A DNA stretch of 30,959 nucleotides from Thermococci archaeon (GTDB lineage: Archaea > Methanobacteriota_B > Thermococci > Thermococcales > Thermococcaceae): contig QMUF01000001.1 in the NCBI GenBank assembly GCA_003663525.1, positions 1 through 30,959 of the forward strand, given 5' to 3'. Each line of letters starts with the position of its first letter. Within the stretch, counting starts at the first letter, position 1. Below the pieces are notes generated by a model. It saw only the letters and a list, made by a program, of their open reading frames with translations. It was not told the DNA's origin and ran no database searches. Shown here piece by piece: positions 7,725-16,223 of the stretch. Both the position numbers and the translations under genes were made by a program.

Positions 7725-9791
7725 TCATTTCTTCTTCCTACGGACTATTAGAGGCAATAATGCAAGACTTATAATTGCTGCAGGGCCACACACACCTCCA
7801 GACTCTGTTGTCGTGGAAGGTGAAGTAGGAGTTTCTGTTGTTGAAGAAGTCGTTTCTGGTGGGGATGCTGTTGAAGGGCTAGAAGTAGTTGATGAGGATG
7901 TTGGAGTTTCAGTTGTACTTGAGATTGTGGAAGTTTCTATTTCTCCAACGGTCATTTCGGAAGTTGCTTTGTTTCCGTAGAAGTCTATCGCTACAGCCCT
8001 TATTATATATTCATCTGCATCTACCTCTGGGATCTCGGCCATAAAGTACTCTGCTTGTCCTCCACTGCTTTGAACTGCTGGATATTTCGTAACAACTCCT
8101 TTTGCTTCGATCTCTACATAAATATCCTTGACTCCTAAGTTGTCTTTTACGCTGATATAAACTTTAAATGGTTTTCCTTTTGTGGGTTTGGACGGAGTAA
8201 GGTATGAGATATCTATTTGGGGATTCTCTGTGTCTTTCCCCTTGCTTATAACTAGTTGAGATACTCCTTTGGGTACAGTTATTTCAAAGAGTTCATATGT
8301 TTTGTCTCCTATTTTTCTCTCTCCAAGAAGCTTGTATGTGATGTTTGTTACACTTGCGTCAACTTGAGCCCCATCTGGGATTTCAATGGCAAATTTTCCA
8401 CTTTCTTCTCCCAATAGGTTAATGAATTTTACAGCACTACCGAAATCAGTTGCCCACCGGAATGTTATGAACTCTTGTGGAACTGGAAGAGAGATGAAGT
8501 CGTTGAAGAGGCTTCCAAACATCTTTTCCACTTCGGGGAGTTTAACGTTTCCGTTCTCGTCTATCTCTACCACATTGGATCCGTACCATGTTGGACTATA
8601 GCTTGGTTTTGATGGGGGATTGGGTTCCTTATCTGGGGCTCCTGTTGCGGTTAAGGTAACGAACCAGTGCTCATTACCGTTCTTGTCTACGTAAATGTGA
8701 AGTTTGTCATGGTGAATATGGCCACTCATAATAAGTTTAATGTTGTACTTCTCAACATCTTGGAGGAAACGCCTTGCTATGTCAAGATGCTCTTGATTTC
8801 TTCCAAACCAATAATAACTACCATATTGTATCATTTCTTGCCAATCTTCGTCGTCGAATGCTGAAACACCCTCAATTCTACCCCCGATCCATCCTTGTGG
8901 GCCGGAATACCAATATGGGTGGTGGACAATTACTATTGGGATTTTATCGGGATGATCTTCAAGCACTTTTTCCATCCATCCTAACTGATTCATGTAAGGA
9001 TGAGCTTCATCTCCATGAGAGTCGAGGGCTATGATGATAAACTTTCCAATAACTATGTAGTAGTCCGTAGGCCCTATAAGTCTGGAATAGTAATTAGGTG
9101 GATCATCATGATTTCCTTTGACAATTATTGTAGGCCTTCCGGCTACGGTTGCATGGGAGATTATATCAAGCAGTAACCTGTATCCTTTGCCATCTCCGGC
9201 AGTATCTACCACATCACCCGTGTTTATTGTAACATCAACTCTATCATCCATGGCCCAGTATGTGTAAGCACTATCTGCGGCAATGTAGCTGTGAAGCGGG
9301 ACTATTATACCTCCATCGCATAATTCTTGAATTTTTTTCATGTTTCTCTGGAAGTATTCTCCACAAACATAACCAAATTTAGTACCGCTGGTAATATGAA
9401 TATCGCTTACATGTGCTATTCTAAGCACCTTTGGGTATTCCTCGAGAACCCAGACACCATTAGGGATGATAACCTCTCCTTTACTTGACTTAACTTGAAG
9501 GAAATAGACATCTGGAACAACATTTTCAGGTATTTTGGCTTTTATTGTGCCATCTTTTTGCAGGATTTCAAGTTTATATGGGCCGTTCATCACCGAAACA
9601 ATTGAAAGTTCCATAATATCAACGCCTTCTTGAGGCTGTATCTCTATGGTCTCTCCGGGGAGGCCAATAGCTGGAGCTCCTGGCATTGGTATTTTTAGAA
9701 TATCTCCTGGGAATGCTTCTGCATTTACTTGGTTTATATTAACTAGGGAGAGTGTTAGAATAGCTAACAAAAAAGCAAGTGCTCTCTTCAT
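7725..9791 (-). CDS. Secreted metallophosphoesterase with CGP-CTERM anchor
   Basis: Extracellular calcineurin-like phosphoesterase of 688 residues. The ATG at 9791 follows GGTGATATT, while an upstream in-frame ATG at 9824 has no ribosome binding site and would bury the signal peptide (KRALAFLLAILTLSL). All metal-site motifs are present: SDIH (D130, H132), GDVVD (D193), GNHD (N227, H228), VHHPYW near 290 and GHIHHD (358-361). A possible Ig-like domain (about 555-620) leads to a Ser/Thr/Pro-rich linker, then CGPAA, a hydrophobic helix and RRKKK, which is the Thermococcales CGP-CTERM sorting signal. The enzyme should therefore sit on the outer face of the membrane. Substrate (phosphomonoester, diester or nucleotide) is not readable. 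It lies 57 bases after the DUF447 gene and may be its last operon partner or separately expressed. Confidence 0.92.
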   Translation of the reverse strand: MKRALAFLLAILTLSLVNINQVNAEAFPGDILKIPMPGAPAIGLPGETIEIQPQEGVDIMELSIVSVMNGPYKLEILQKDGTIKAKIPENVVPDVYFLQVKSSKGEVIIPNGVWVLEEYPKVLRIAHVSDIHITSGTKFGYVCGEYFQRNMKKIQELCDGGIIVPLHSYIAADSAYTYWAMDDRVDVTINTGDVVDTAGDGKGYRLLLDIISHATVAGRPTIIVKGNHDDPPNYYSRLIGPTDYYIVIGKFIIIALDSHGDEAHPYMNQLGWMEKVLEDHPDKIPIVIVHHPYWYSGPQGWIGGRIEGVSAFDDEDWQEMIQYGSYYWFGRNQEHLDIARRFLQDVEKYNIKLIMSGHIHHDKLHIYVDKNGNEHWFVTLTATGAPDKEPNPPSKPSYSPTWYGSNVVEIDENGNVKLPEVEKMFGSLFNDFISLPVPQEFITFRWATDFGSAVKFINLLGEESGKFAIEIPDGAQVDASVTNITYKLLGERKIGDKTYELFEITVPKGVSQLVISKGKDTENPQIDISYLTPSKPTKGKPFKVYISVKDNLGVKDIYVEIEAKGVVTKYPAVQSSGGQAEYFMAEIPEVDADEYIIRAVAIDFYGNKATSEMTVGEIETSTISSTTETPTSSSTTSSPSTASPPETTSSTTETPTSPSTTTESGGVCGPAAIISLALLPLIVRRKKK

Positions 9792-9848
9792 AATATCACC
9801 AAAATAATAGGGAACTTCAAACATTAAAAGATTATTGTTTGAAATAAT

Positions 9849-10451
9849 TCAAGGATTCCACCTTAAAGCCGCTGTAGCAAACCCCATAATCTTTTCTGCA
9901 AGTTTATTTTTGCCTCCAAGTCGTTTGTAAGTGAGGTATCCTTTCCATATTTCTCCATAGAGCTTTTGGGCCTCCTTTACATTTAATTTTCTTGTTGCTA
10001 CGTAGAGTCTAGTGAGGTTTATTGCCATCTCAAGAAGGTAAAAATCTGCTCTACTAAGAGGGGGGCATAAGATTGGGAGCATATCTACTTTCGAAGGGAT
10101 TAAGGAGCATCTTAAAATTTGGGCCTCTCCAAGTTGATCTGTTATGATTTCCTCTTGGAACTCTATTTTTCCCTCTATACTAGGTAGGCTCTTTATCTTC
10201 CTAAGGGGAATTGTCTTGGCTTTTTCCCACTCTAACTCAATGGGAAGGTTAAGCGCTGTTTTTACTAAAAGTTCCACATTCCAGGTTATATGCAGTACGC
10301 CATAAGGGTATTCTCTTATATCTTTAGCACTTTTTCCTTCGAACAGCTTAAAATGGAGTTTATTGTCTCTTTTAATAACACCAACTGGAGTTATGTTAGA
10401 TTTTGTAACCAATAAAAGCTCATAAACCTTACCTTCTTTGAGCATTTGCAT
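9849..10451 (-). CDS. DUF447-family protein, probable flavin-binding fold
   Basis: A 200-residue cytoplasmic protein. The start region LKEGKVYELLLVTKSN then PVGVI, LFEGKSAKDIREYPYGVLHIT matches the DUF447 pattern, a split-barrel family related to flavin-reductase-like proteins found in archaea and some methylotrophs. The C-terminal half (about 140-200) is helical. The ATG at 10451 follows GGAGGTCAC and is preferred; the in-frame ATG at 10502 would extend it by 17 residues into the ATPase gene. It lies 28 bases after the importer ATPase gene, so it is probably the last gene of that operon. What a DUF447 protein does there is unknown; reduction or handling of the imported compound is a guess. 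Confidence 0.82.
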   Translation of the reverse strand: MQMLKEGKVYELLLVTKSNITPVGVIKRDNKLHFKLFEGKSAKDIREYPYGVLHITWNVELLVKTALNLPIELEWEKAKTIPLRKIKSLPSIEGKIEFQEEIITDQLGEAQILRCSLIPSKVDMLPILCPPLSRADFYLLEMAINLTRLYVATRKLNVKEAQKLYGEIWKGYLTYKRLGGKNKLAEKIMGFATAALRWNP

Positions 10452-10479
10452 CTTGTGACCTCCAATAAAAGGAGAAAAA

Positions 10480-11541
10480 CTAGAGAGTTTTGGGAAGTAC
10501 AAGGATGTCTTCTCTCTCTATGTAGAAGGTGACACCTCCTTGGGGTCTCAGACCTATAACGTCTCTATCATTTATTGTCCTAGCTATTATTCTCCTCTCT
10601 CCAAATAGTCCAACAACCTCGATGAAAAAGCCATAGTACTCTATTAGATCCACTTTTCCAGTTATTGAAACAGCGTTTTCAATGGGATGCAGGCTGATAC
10701 GTTCAGGTCTTATGACTACCACAACTTTATCATTCTCTCCGGTATAAGTTAGGCCGTCGAGCCTGAGTCCTTCAAACTCTACTGTTACTTTGTCCCCATC
10801 CCTTTCCACGACTTCCGCTGGGATTACGTTAGTCTTACCCATGAAAGCTGCCACAAATTCAGTTTTTGGCTGCTCGTATATTTCTTTTGGTGTTCCTACT
10901 TGCTCTATTTGTCCGATATTCATCACTGCTACTCTATCACTTATTGCCATGGCCTCTTCTTGGTCGTGGGTAACATAGATAACCGTGATTCCGAGTTCTC
11001 GTTGTATCCTTCTTATTTCAGATCTCATTTCAAGTCTAAGCTTTGCATCCAAGTTTGAGAGAGGCTCATCTAAGAGTAGAAGCTTAGGTTCAACTACGAG
11101 AGCCCTTGCTATTGCTACTCTTTGTTGTTGGCCTCCACTCAGCTGGGTTGGATATCTATCTTCATAACCTTGGAGCTTAACCAGTTCAAGCGCCCATTTT
11201 ACCTTTTTTTCGATTTCTTGTTTGGGAAGCTTTTTTACCTTGAGTCCATATGCCACGTTGTCATATACTGTCATATGGGGCCACAAGGCGTAGTTTTGGA
11301 AGACCAAAACGGCACCTCTCTCACTTGAACTTTTGTAGGTAACATCCTCGTCATCAAAGTGTAATTGTCCACTGTCAGGAAAATCCAAACCTGCTATTAT
11401 TCTCAAGGTGGTTGATTTTCCACAACCGCTTGGTCCGAGGAGAGTAAATAACTCTCCGTGTTTTATATGAAGATCAATACCCTTTAACGCAACGGTTTCA
11501 CCAAATGTTTTTACTATGTTCTCAAGTTTAACCTCGACCAT
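10480..11541 (-). CDS. ABC importer ATPase, FbpC/PotA type
   Basis: Energises import through the double permease encoded just before it. The 353-residue protein has Walker A GPSGCGKST at 36-44, Q-loop Q82, signature LSGGQ at 134-138, Walker B LLLLDEP at 154-160 and switch H192, then a TOBE-type regulatory domain from about 240 to 353. That layout fits the CUT1/iron/polyamine/thiamine branch of importer ATPases. The ATG at 11541 follows GGTGAGAAA; the gap to the permease stop is nine bases. The conserved WPHMTVYDNVAYGL segment is typical of the Fbp/Pot group. Substrate depends on the binding protein and is not certain. Confidence 0.95.
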   Translation of the reverse strand: MVEVKLENIVKTFGETVALKGIDLHIKHGELFTLLGPSGCGKSTTLRIIAGLDFPDSGQLHFDDEDVTYKSSSERGAVLVFQNYALWPHMTVYDNVAYGLKVKKLPKQEIEKKVKWALELVKLQGYEDRYPTQLSGGQQQRVAIARALVVEPKLLLLDEPLSNLDAKLRLEMRSEIRRIQRELGITVIYVTHDQEEAMAISDRVAVMNIGQIEQVGTPKEIYEQPKTEFVAAFMGKTNVIPAEVVERDGDKVTVEFEGLRLDGLTYTGENDKVVVVIRPERISLHPIENAVSITGKVDLIEYYGFFIEVVGLFGERRIIARTINDRDVIGLRPQGGVTFYIEREDILVLPKTL

Positions 11542-11550
11542 TTTCTCACC

Positions 11551-13395
11551 TCATGTTAATCCAATAAATGAATATCTTTGCTTTGTGATAATGTTCACAA
11601 CAACGATTGCCGTGATTTGCACAACTATCAATAATACACCTAATGCCGCTGCTATGTTGATACTACCTGCAGCTGACATTAAGACTTCTTTCATGAATGC
11701 TGTTATTGGGGCTTGATCCATGTTAATTGAACCTAGGGTTATTCCCACGCTTGTTTCGCTCATAGAGTAAACAAAGCTAAGCATTGCTCCACCAAAGACA
11801 TTTAACGAAATTAATGGCATCAATATTCCTGTAACAGTCTTCCATCTTGAGGCTCCGAGGTTTATTGAGGACTCTTCGAGGGAGATATGTACTTGCTGTA
11901 ACCCAGCGTAAACTGATCTGGCAGCAAAGGGAAGTCTTCGTATAGAGTAAGCTAGTATCAGGACGAGGGCAGGATTAAATCCATAGAGGGATGTTGGATT
12001 TAGGGGTGAGTTCTCTGGTGTCACTGCTGAGAAGAAGTAAAAGTATCCCATTGCCACGACTATTCCAGGAACCGCAATTGGGAGTATCACCATGCTTTCT
12101 AGTATCGGACTTAATATCCCCTTGAACCTGCTTGTTGCATAGGAGGAGGTTATTGAGAGGAGGATTATAAGGATAACAGCTGCTCCAGAATAACTTAGGC
12201 TGTTTACAATGAATCTTCTCACATCGGGGTTCAGGAGCATCTCTTTTATGTAATCGATAGTAAATCCTTGAGGAAGGACTGTTGTGGTCCACCTCTCAGA
12301 GAAAGCGAGCATTATAACACCTATTTGGGGGAAGATTGTAAGCAGTAACACTGGGAGGAGGGTTAGGTAGATTAAGAGAGCTTGCCATGGTTTTGGTTTA
12401 CTTATTCTTGGTTTCCATCTTCCACCCTTGCTCAGCATTGCATATTGTCTTAAACTTACATATTTTCTAATTCCGAGGAAGGCTATCACTGCTAAAATGA
12501 GCATTATTATTGATAGGGCTGCTATTTCTGGGCTTCTCTCTCCTAGACCATATATAAATTTACTGAATATCTGGTATGACATTAACTTTTTAGCCAGTGG
12601 ATCCCCGTGGAATACGATGGGAGCTGCTAAATCCTCAAGACTGAATATGAATACCAAAGTAGCACCTGCAGCAATTCCAGGAAGAGCCAAGGGAAAGGTG
12701 ACAGTTCTGAAAAGTCGGAATCCCTTGCTTCCAAGGTTCTCAGCTTGTTCTTCTAGAGTAGGATCGATATTAATAAAGCTCGCATATGCATTTAAATAAA
12801 CTATTGGGTAATACGCCATTGATTGGGCTAAAACAACTCCTGTTAGGCCATCTATTTTGATTCTAAAGGGAAGTACATGAAGAATTTCATGGAAGATGTA
12901 ATTTATCAATCCAAATTCACTGAACATTTGTTTTATAACATAAGCGTTTACAAAGGGAGTTACTAGGAGCGGGATAAAGAGGGCGATTCTAAAGAGATTT
13001 TTCCCTTTAAAATTATATCTTGCTATTACAAAGGCAAAAACTGTCCCTAAAATCGCAGTAAAGAGAGTCACTAAACCGGCAACAACAAGGGAGTTAAGAA
13101 CAACACCAAAATCTATACCCCTGATTAAATACAAACTCTCACCAGTTGAAGTTGTTAATTTTTGAGCAAAATCCCCATGTGGAGGAACCTGAAGATAATA
13201 GGAATCCATTAATATGCTCTTAAACCAATGAAGTGAAATATTCCCATCATAAGTGAACGCGATTAACAACATAGAAAGTACAGGGACTATTAAAAAGATC
13301 ATTAGATAAAGCAATGGAAAAATATAGGAAAAGGTGACAAGGGGCTCAAACAATGGAGTCCCAAAAAATCTTTCAGTCCATTTATTCACTTTCAT
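11551..13395 (-). CDS. Double-length ABC importer permease, FbpB type
   Basis: Membrane channel of an importer, about 614 residues and around 12 hydrophobic helices. It is two BPD-type permease domains in one chain: two EAA loops are visible, EEQAENLGSKGFRLFR (215-230) and EESSINLGASRWKT (507-520), each followed by a proline-containing helix. This fused form is the usual one for FbpB-type Fe(III) permeases and is also known in phosphonate and thiamine systems. An in-frame ATG at 13449 would add 18 residues but lies inside the binding-protein gene; the ATG at 13395 has GGAGGTGCAAGG before it and makes an ATGA overlap with the binding-protein stop, so translation is coupled. Confidence 0.95.
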   Translation of the reverse strand: MKVNKWTERFFGTPLFEPLVTFSYIFPLLYLMIFLIVPVLSMLLIAFTYDGNISLHWFKSILMDSYYLQVPPHGDFAQKLTTSTGESLYLIRGIDFGVVLNSLVVAGLVTLFTAILGTVFAFVIARYNFKGKNLFRIALFIPLLVTPFVNAYVIKQMFSEFGLINYIFHEILHVLPFRIKIDGLTGVVLAQSMAYYPIVYLNAYASFINIDPTLEEQAENLGSKGFRLFRTVTFPLALPGIAAGATLVFIFSLEDLAAPIVFHGDPLAKKLMSYQIFSKFIYGLGERSPEIAALSIIMLILAVIAFLGIRKYVSLRQYAMLSKGGRWKPRISKPKPWQALLIYLTLLPVLLLTIFPQIGVIMLAFSERWTTTVLPQGFTIDYIKEMLLNPDVRRFIVNSLSYSGAAVILIILLSITSSYATSRFKGILSPILESMVILPIAVPGIVVAMGYFYFFSAVTPENSPLNPTSLYGFNPALVLILAYSIRRLPFAARSVYAGLQQVHISLEESSINLGASRWKTVTGILMPLISLNVFGGAMLSFVYSMSETSVGITLGSINMDQAPITAFMKEVLMSAAGSINIAAALGVLLIVVQITAIVVVNIITKQRYSFIGLT

Positions 13396-14855
13396 CCTTG
13401 CACCTCCGAAAGAACGCTTTGGTATTTTTGTCTTGCAGCTTCTCTCCACTCTTGCATTAGAGTGTCCCTAAAGGATGAGTCTTTTGCAAGTCTGTCATTT
13501 ATCTTTTCTGCATATTCCTCAGTTAGAGTTACCATTTGTCCTGTATCGGGATCTTTGAACTCTATGGGCTCTAAAAGTCTTGCCTTGAGTTCATTGTATT
13601 TCTCTTCGCTTATTTTTCCTTCTTTGTAAGCTTTTACAAGAGCTACCCAAGCTCTGTGGAGCTCTTGGTTTGCATCTACGAGGGTTGCTTTGAAGTAAAG
13701 TTGCATTGAAGTTACAGTGGCTAAGGCCGCGTTATCATCAAACTCAATACCTTGGGTCTTAAGTGCACTTTCATATGCTCTTTTCAGATCAGGTCTCTTT
13801 TGCCCCTCAGGTGTGTTAAATACATCTGGATTAACTGGAAGTCTGTTTATTTTTTCATCAAGCCATATCTTTTGCCCTTCAGTAAGAACCCAATAAATAA
13901 ATGCTTGAGCAGCTTCTTTGTTTTGGGAGTTTGCAAGAAGGGCTATTGGGTCTCCATTTATTATACTCTGGCCTTTTGGAATAATATATTCACAAGATGG
14001 GTTGAGCTTCATTGCAGTGTATCCATAGAAATCAATGGTGTTTCCAACGGCTATATCCCCCGATATTACATTCTCTCTAACAGCATCACTTGCGTCGTAG
14101 ATCTTTGAATTTGCAGCAATGAGCCTAAGAATCTTCCATCCTTCGTCCCAACCAAATGCTTGGAGAATTATTTGATAAATTCTTGTGTTTGAAGTGCTTC
14201 TTGTTGGATCTGCTATTCCCATTTGGGGTGGATCCATTGCAAAAGTTTCACTTGCAATTTCTTCCCACTTTTGAGGAACTGGAAGGTTCCACCTCTTGAG
14301 GACATCATGGTTTACAGTGAATCCAAAGGATGACAATGCAGCGGCTATCCAGTAGATCTCCCCATCATCTCCTTTTCTGATCATTGGCATTCCAGCGAGT
14401 GTTTCTTGGATCTGATTTCCAACAAGCCCTAAAATCTTTTGGTCCTCGATGGGAGTTAAATAATTATTCTTGAAGAGATCATCAAAGAGTGTTGGGCCTC
14501 CACCCCATCCGACGTCGGCTCCTTTTTCTATATATGTAGGCCATAAGGACTCTGGAGCTTTTATGAACTTTATATCTTTAATGTTGTATTGCTTAGCTAT
14601 GTCGCTTTGGAGAAACATTTTCTTTGTCATCACTTGAATAGTAACATCATGTCTCGTAAGGACAACTAGAGTTATTGGACCAGTAGGTGTTGGAGAAGAA
14701 GTTGGGGAGGTGGTTTGAGTAGGAGATTCTGTGGGGGATTCTGTCTCAGTAGGTTGGGTCGTGGTTGAGGGTGTAGTCTCGCCACCGATACATCCAGCAG
14801 CTATTACGCTTGTGATTAAAATAAAAAGCATCACAAAACCAATCCTCTTTTTCAT
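13392..14855 (-). CDS. Substrate-binding lipoprotein, FbpA-like
   Basis: Captures the substrate outside the cell and delivers it to the permease. The 487-residue precursor has a lipoprotein signal ending in IAAGC (C22 lipid-anchored), a Thr/Ser/Pro-rich tether to about residue 58, then a two-lobed binding domain. Segments such as LVVLTRHDVTIQVM, LDEKINRLPVNP and the GWGGGPTLFDDL region are in the style of the Fe(III)/thiamine/phosphonate binding proteins. The C-terminal 80 residues are unusually charged and helical. The start ATG at 14855 follows GGTGAGGCAAC. It is the first gene of a four-gene operon with permease, ATPase and DUF447. The ligand cannot be named; Fe(III) is the usual substrate of the nearest architecture. 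Confidence 0.9.
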   Translation of the reverse strand: MKKRIGFVMLFILITSVIAAGCIGGETTPSTTTQPTETESPTESPTQTTSPTSSPTPTGPITLVVLTRHDVTIQVMTKKMFLQSDIAKQYNIKDIKFIKAPESLWPTYIEKGADVGWGGGPTLFDDLFKNNYLTPIEDQKILGLVGNQIQETLAGMPMIRKGDDGEIYWIAAALSSFGFTVNHDVLKRWNLPVPQKWEEIASETFAMDPPQMGIADPTRSTSNTRIYQIILQAFGWDEGWKILRLIAANSKIYDASDAVRENVISGDIAVGNTIDFYGYTAMKLNPSCEYIIPKGQSIINGDPIALLANSQNKEAAQAFIYWVLTEGQKIWLDEKINRLPVNPDVFNTPEGQKRPDLKRAYESALKTQGIEFDDNAALATVTSMQLYFKATLVDANQELHRAWVALVKAYKEGKISEEKYNELKARLLEPIEFKDPDTGQMVTLTEEYAEKINDRLAKDSSFRDTLMQEWREAARQKYQSVLSEVQG

Positions 14856-14887
14856 GTTGCCTCACCTGTTTAATGCTCTCAACTTCG

Positions 14888-14897
14888 TTTTTAAAAT
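14888..14897 (-). promoter_or_regulatory. TATA box of the importer operon
   Basis: Minus-strand AATTTTAAAA preceded by GGTAA gives a predicted transcript start near 14868 and a leader of about 12 bases to the ATG at 14855. Confidence 0.6.
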
Positions 14898-14941
14898 TTA
14901 CCACAAAATGGCAAATTGAAAAAAGAAAGAAGTTTTTGAAC

Positions 14942-16078
14942 TCATCTTCTTCTCTTGAGTAGTAATGGGATTAGAATCAAACCTACTAGAGCTGCTGGAC
15001 CACAGACTCCTCCTTGGGCAGTCTCTGTAACAGTTTCGGTTGTTGTTTCTGTAACTGTCTCAGTTTTAGTCTCAGTTTTGGTAACTGTTTCAGTAACTGT
15101 AATAGTCTCTTTTGATGCTTGTTTTAACGCCCAGTGCACCATGTTTGTTACAAAAGCCGGTCCGTCTAGGTCGACACCATAGTATTTTGCCTCCCAAGTT
15201 GGAGTGTAATCACCATATGGACTCTCACCACTCACGATGAGAACACTTTGCTTTCCATTCTCGAATTTGATTATCTCTGCTGCTAGGAGAGTGAATACGC
15301 CAATATCTCCAGCGCTGTATGCATAAGCTGGTGGATCGTTATTTTCTACAATGGTTCCGTCTGAAGAAGTTTTAACAATTCTGTAGACGTTTTCTGGGAT
15401 GTTTCCATCTATAAGCTGTTGCCAGTTTCCATTGTTGTCAACCCAACCAACAACGGCTGGTCCGTGATAGAGAACCTTTCCATCATATTGGAAGTTTCTG
15501 GTTATCATGTCTTTGTCAGGGGTTCCCTCATCTGGTTGGACAAGACCCACAACTCTGTAAGAGGCTCCAGCGTTGCTTGTTGGGTCTTCAATTGAAGCTA
15601 AGTCAATCCTTAGATGTCCAACATCCAATTGTTCAAGAACAGCATTTGCAATATCTTGGGCTTGGGTACCGCTACCATAGTCGCTATCTGCAGCAACCCA
15701 TAAAACTTTTCCACCCTGTTTGAACCATTTCGCTATGGCTTGAATCTCATCTGGCTGGAATGGACTTGTGGGTTGTCCTAGGATCAGCATGTCAACGTTT
15801 GCAAGGGCATCAGAAGTTATCTTCTCTCCAAGGTGGGTTATCCCAAGAGTGTCTGCTGCTAAGGGGTCTCCAAAGTATGCCCACTCAACATCTATAATGG
15901 TCTTAACAATTCCATGGGCTAGAGTTGCGTTAGTTCCGTATTCGAGAACGTCTTCTGCTAGATATTTCTCGTTTTCTCCATGGACCAAATCAACTGCAAC
16001 TGTTGTTGCGCTGGCGAAGGCCATTCCAAAAAGACCAAATAAAACAAAAACCAAGATTAATATTGAAAGCTTTCTCAT
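14942..16078 (-). CDS. Secreted CGP-CTERM protein, GATase1/DUF4350-like
   Basis: A 378-residue extracellular protein. An N-terminal signal peptide (RKLSILILVFVLFGLFGMAF, then ASA) leads to a single alpha/beta domain. NVDMLILGQPTSPFQPDE, then IAKWFKQGGKVLWVAADSD and a late SVLIVSGES strand resemble DUF4350 and class I glutamine-amidotransferase-like domains, which often bind ligands rather than catalyse; no clear nucleophile elbow cysteine is visible. A Thr/Glu/Val repeat linker of about 30 residues precedes GGVCGPAALVGLILIPLLLK and RRR, a CGP-CTERM signal. The ATG at 16078 follows GGTGAACACC; an in-frame GTG at 16087 is part of that site. It ends 86 bases before the importer operon, which has its own promoter. 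A link to that importer is a guess. Confidence 0.85.
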   Translation of the reverse strand: MRKLSILILVFVLFGLFGMAFASATTVAVDLVHGENEKYLAEDVLEYGTNATLAHGIVKTIIDVEWAYFGDPLAADTLGITHLGEKITSDALANVDMLILGQPTSPFQPDEIQAIAKWFKQGGKVLWVAADSDYGSGTQAQDIANAVLEQLDVGHLRIDLASIEDPTSNAGASYRVVGLVQPDEGTPDKDMITRNFQYDGKVLYHGPAVVGWVDNNGNWQQLIDGNIPENVYRIVKTSSDGTIVENNDPPAYAYSAGDIGVFTLLAAEIIKFENGKQSVLIVSGESPYGDYTPTWEAKYYGVDLDGPAFVTNMVHWALKQASKETITVTETVTKTETKTETVTETTTETVTETAQGGVCGPAALVGLILIPLLLKRRR

Positions 16079-16110
16079 GGTGTTCACCAGAGTATTCTAT
16101 AAAACTTGAA

Positions 16111-16120
16111 AGTTATAAAA
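16111..16120 (-). promoter_or_regulatory. TATA box of the CGP-CTERM protein gene
   Basis: Minus-strand TTTTATAACT predicts a transcript start near 16090 and a leader of about 12 bases to the ATG at 16078. Confidence 0.6.
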
Positions 16121-16181
16121 TTTTTGACCCTTCAACATTTCTGGTCATTGATGGAGAAAAGTGTCCAGTATAGAGAAAAAT

Positions 16182-16190
16182 ACTTAAAAG
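16182..16190 (+). promoter_or_regulatory. TATA box of tyrS
   Basis: ACTTAAAAG preceded by GAGAAAAAT, a BRE-like purine run, predicts a transcript start near 16210 and a leader of about 15 bases to the ATG at 16224. Confidence 0.55.
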
Positions 16191-16223
16191 GTTCATGATA
16201 TAGTGGAGTAAAGGTGATGCATA

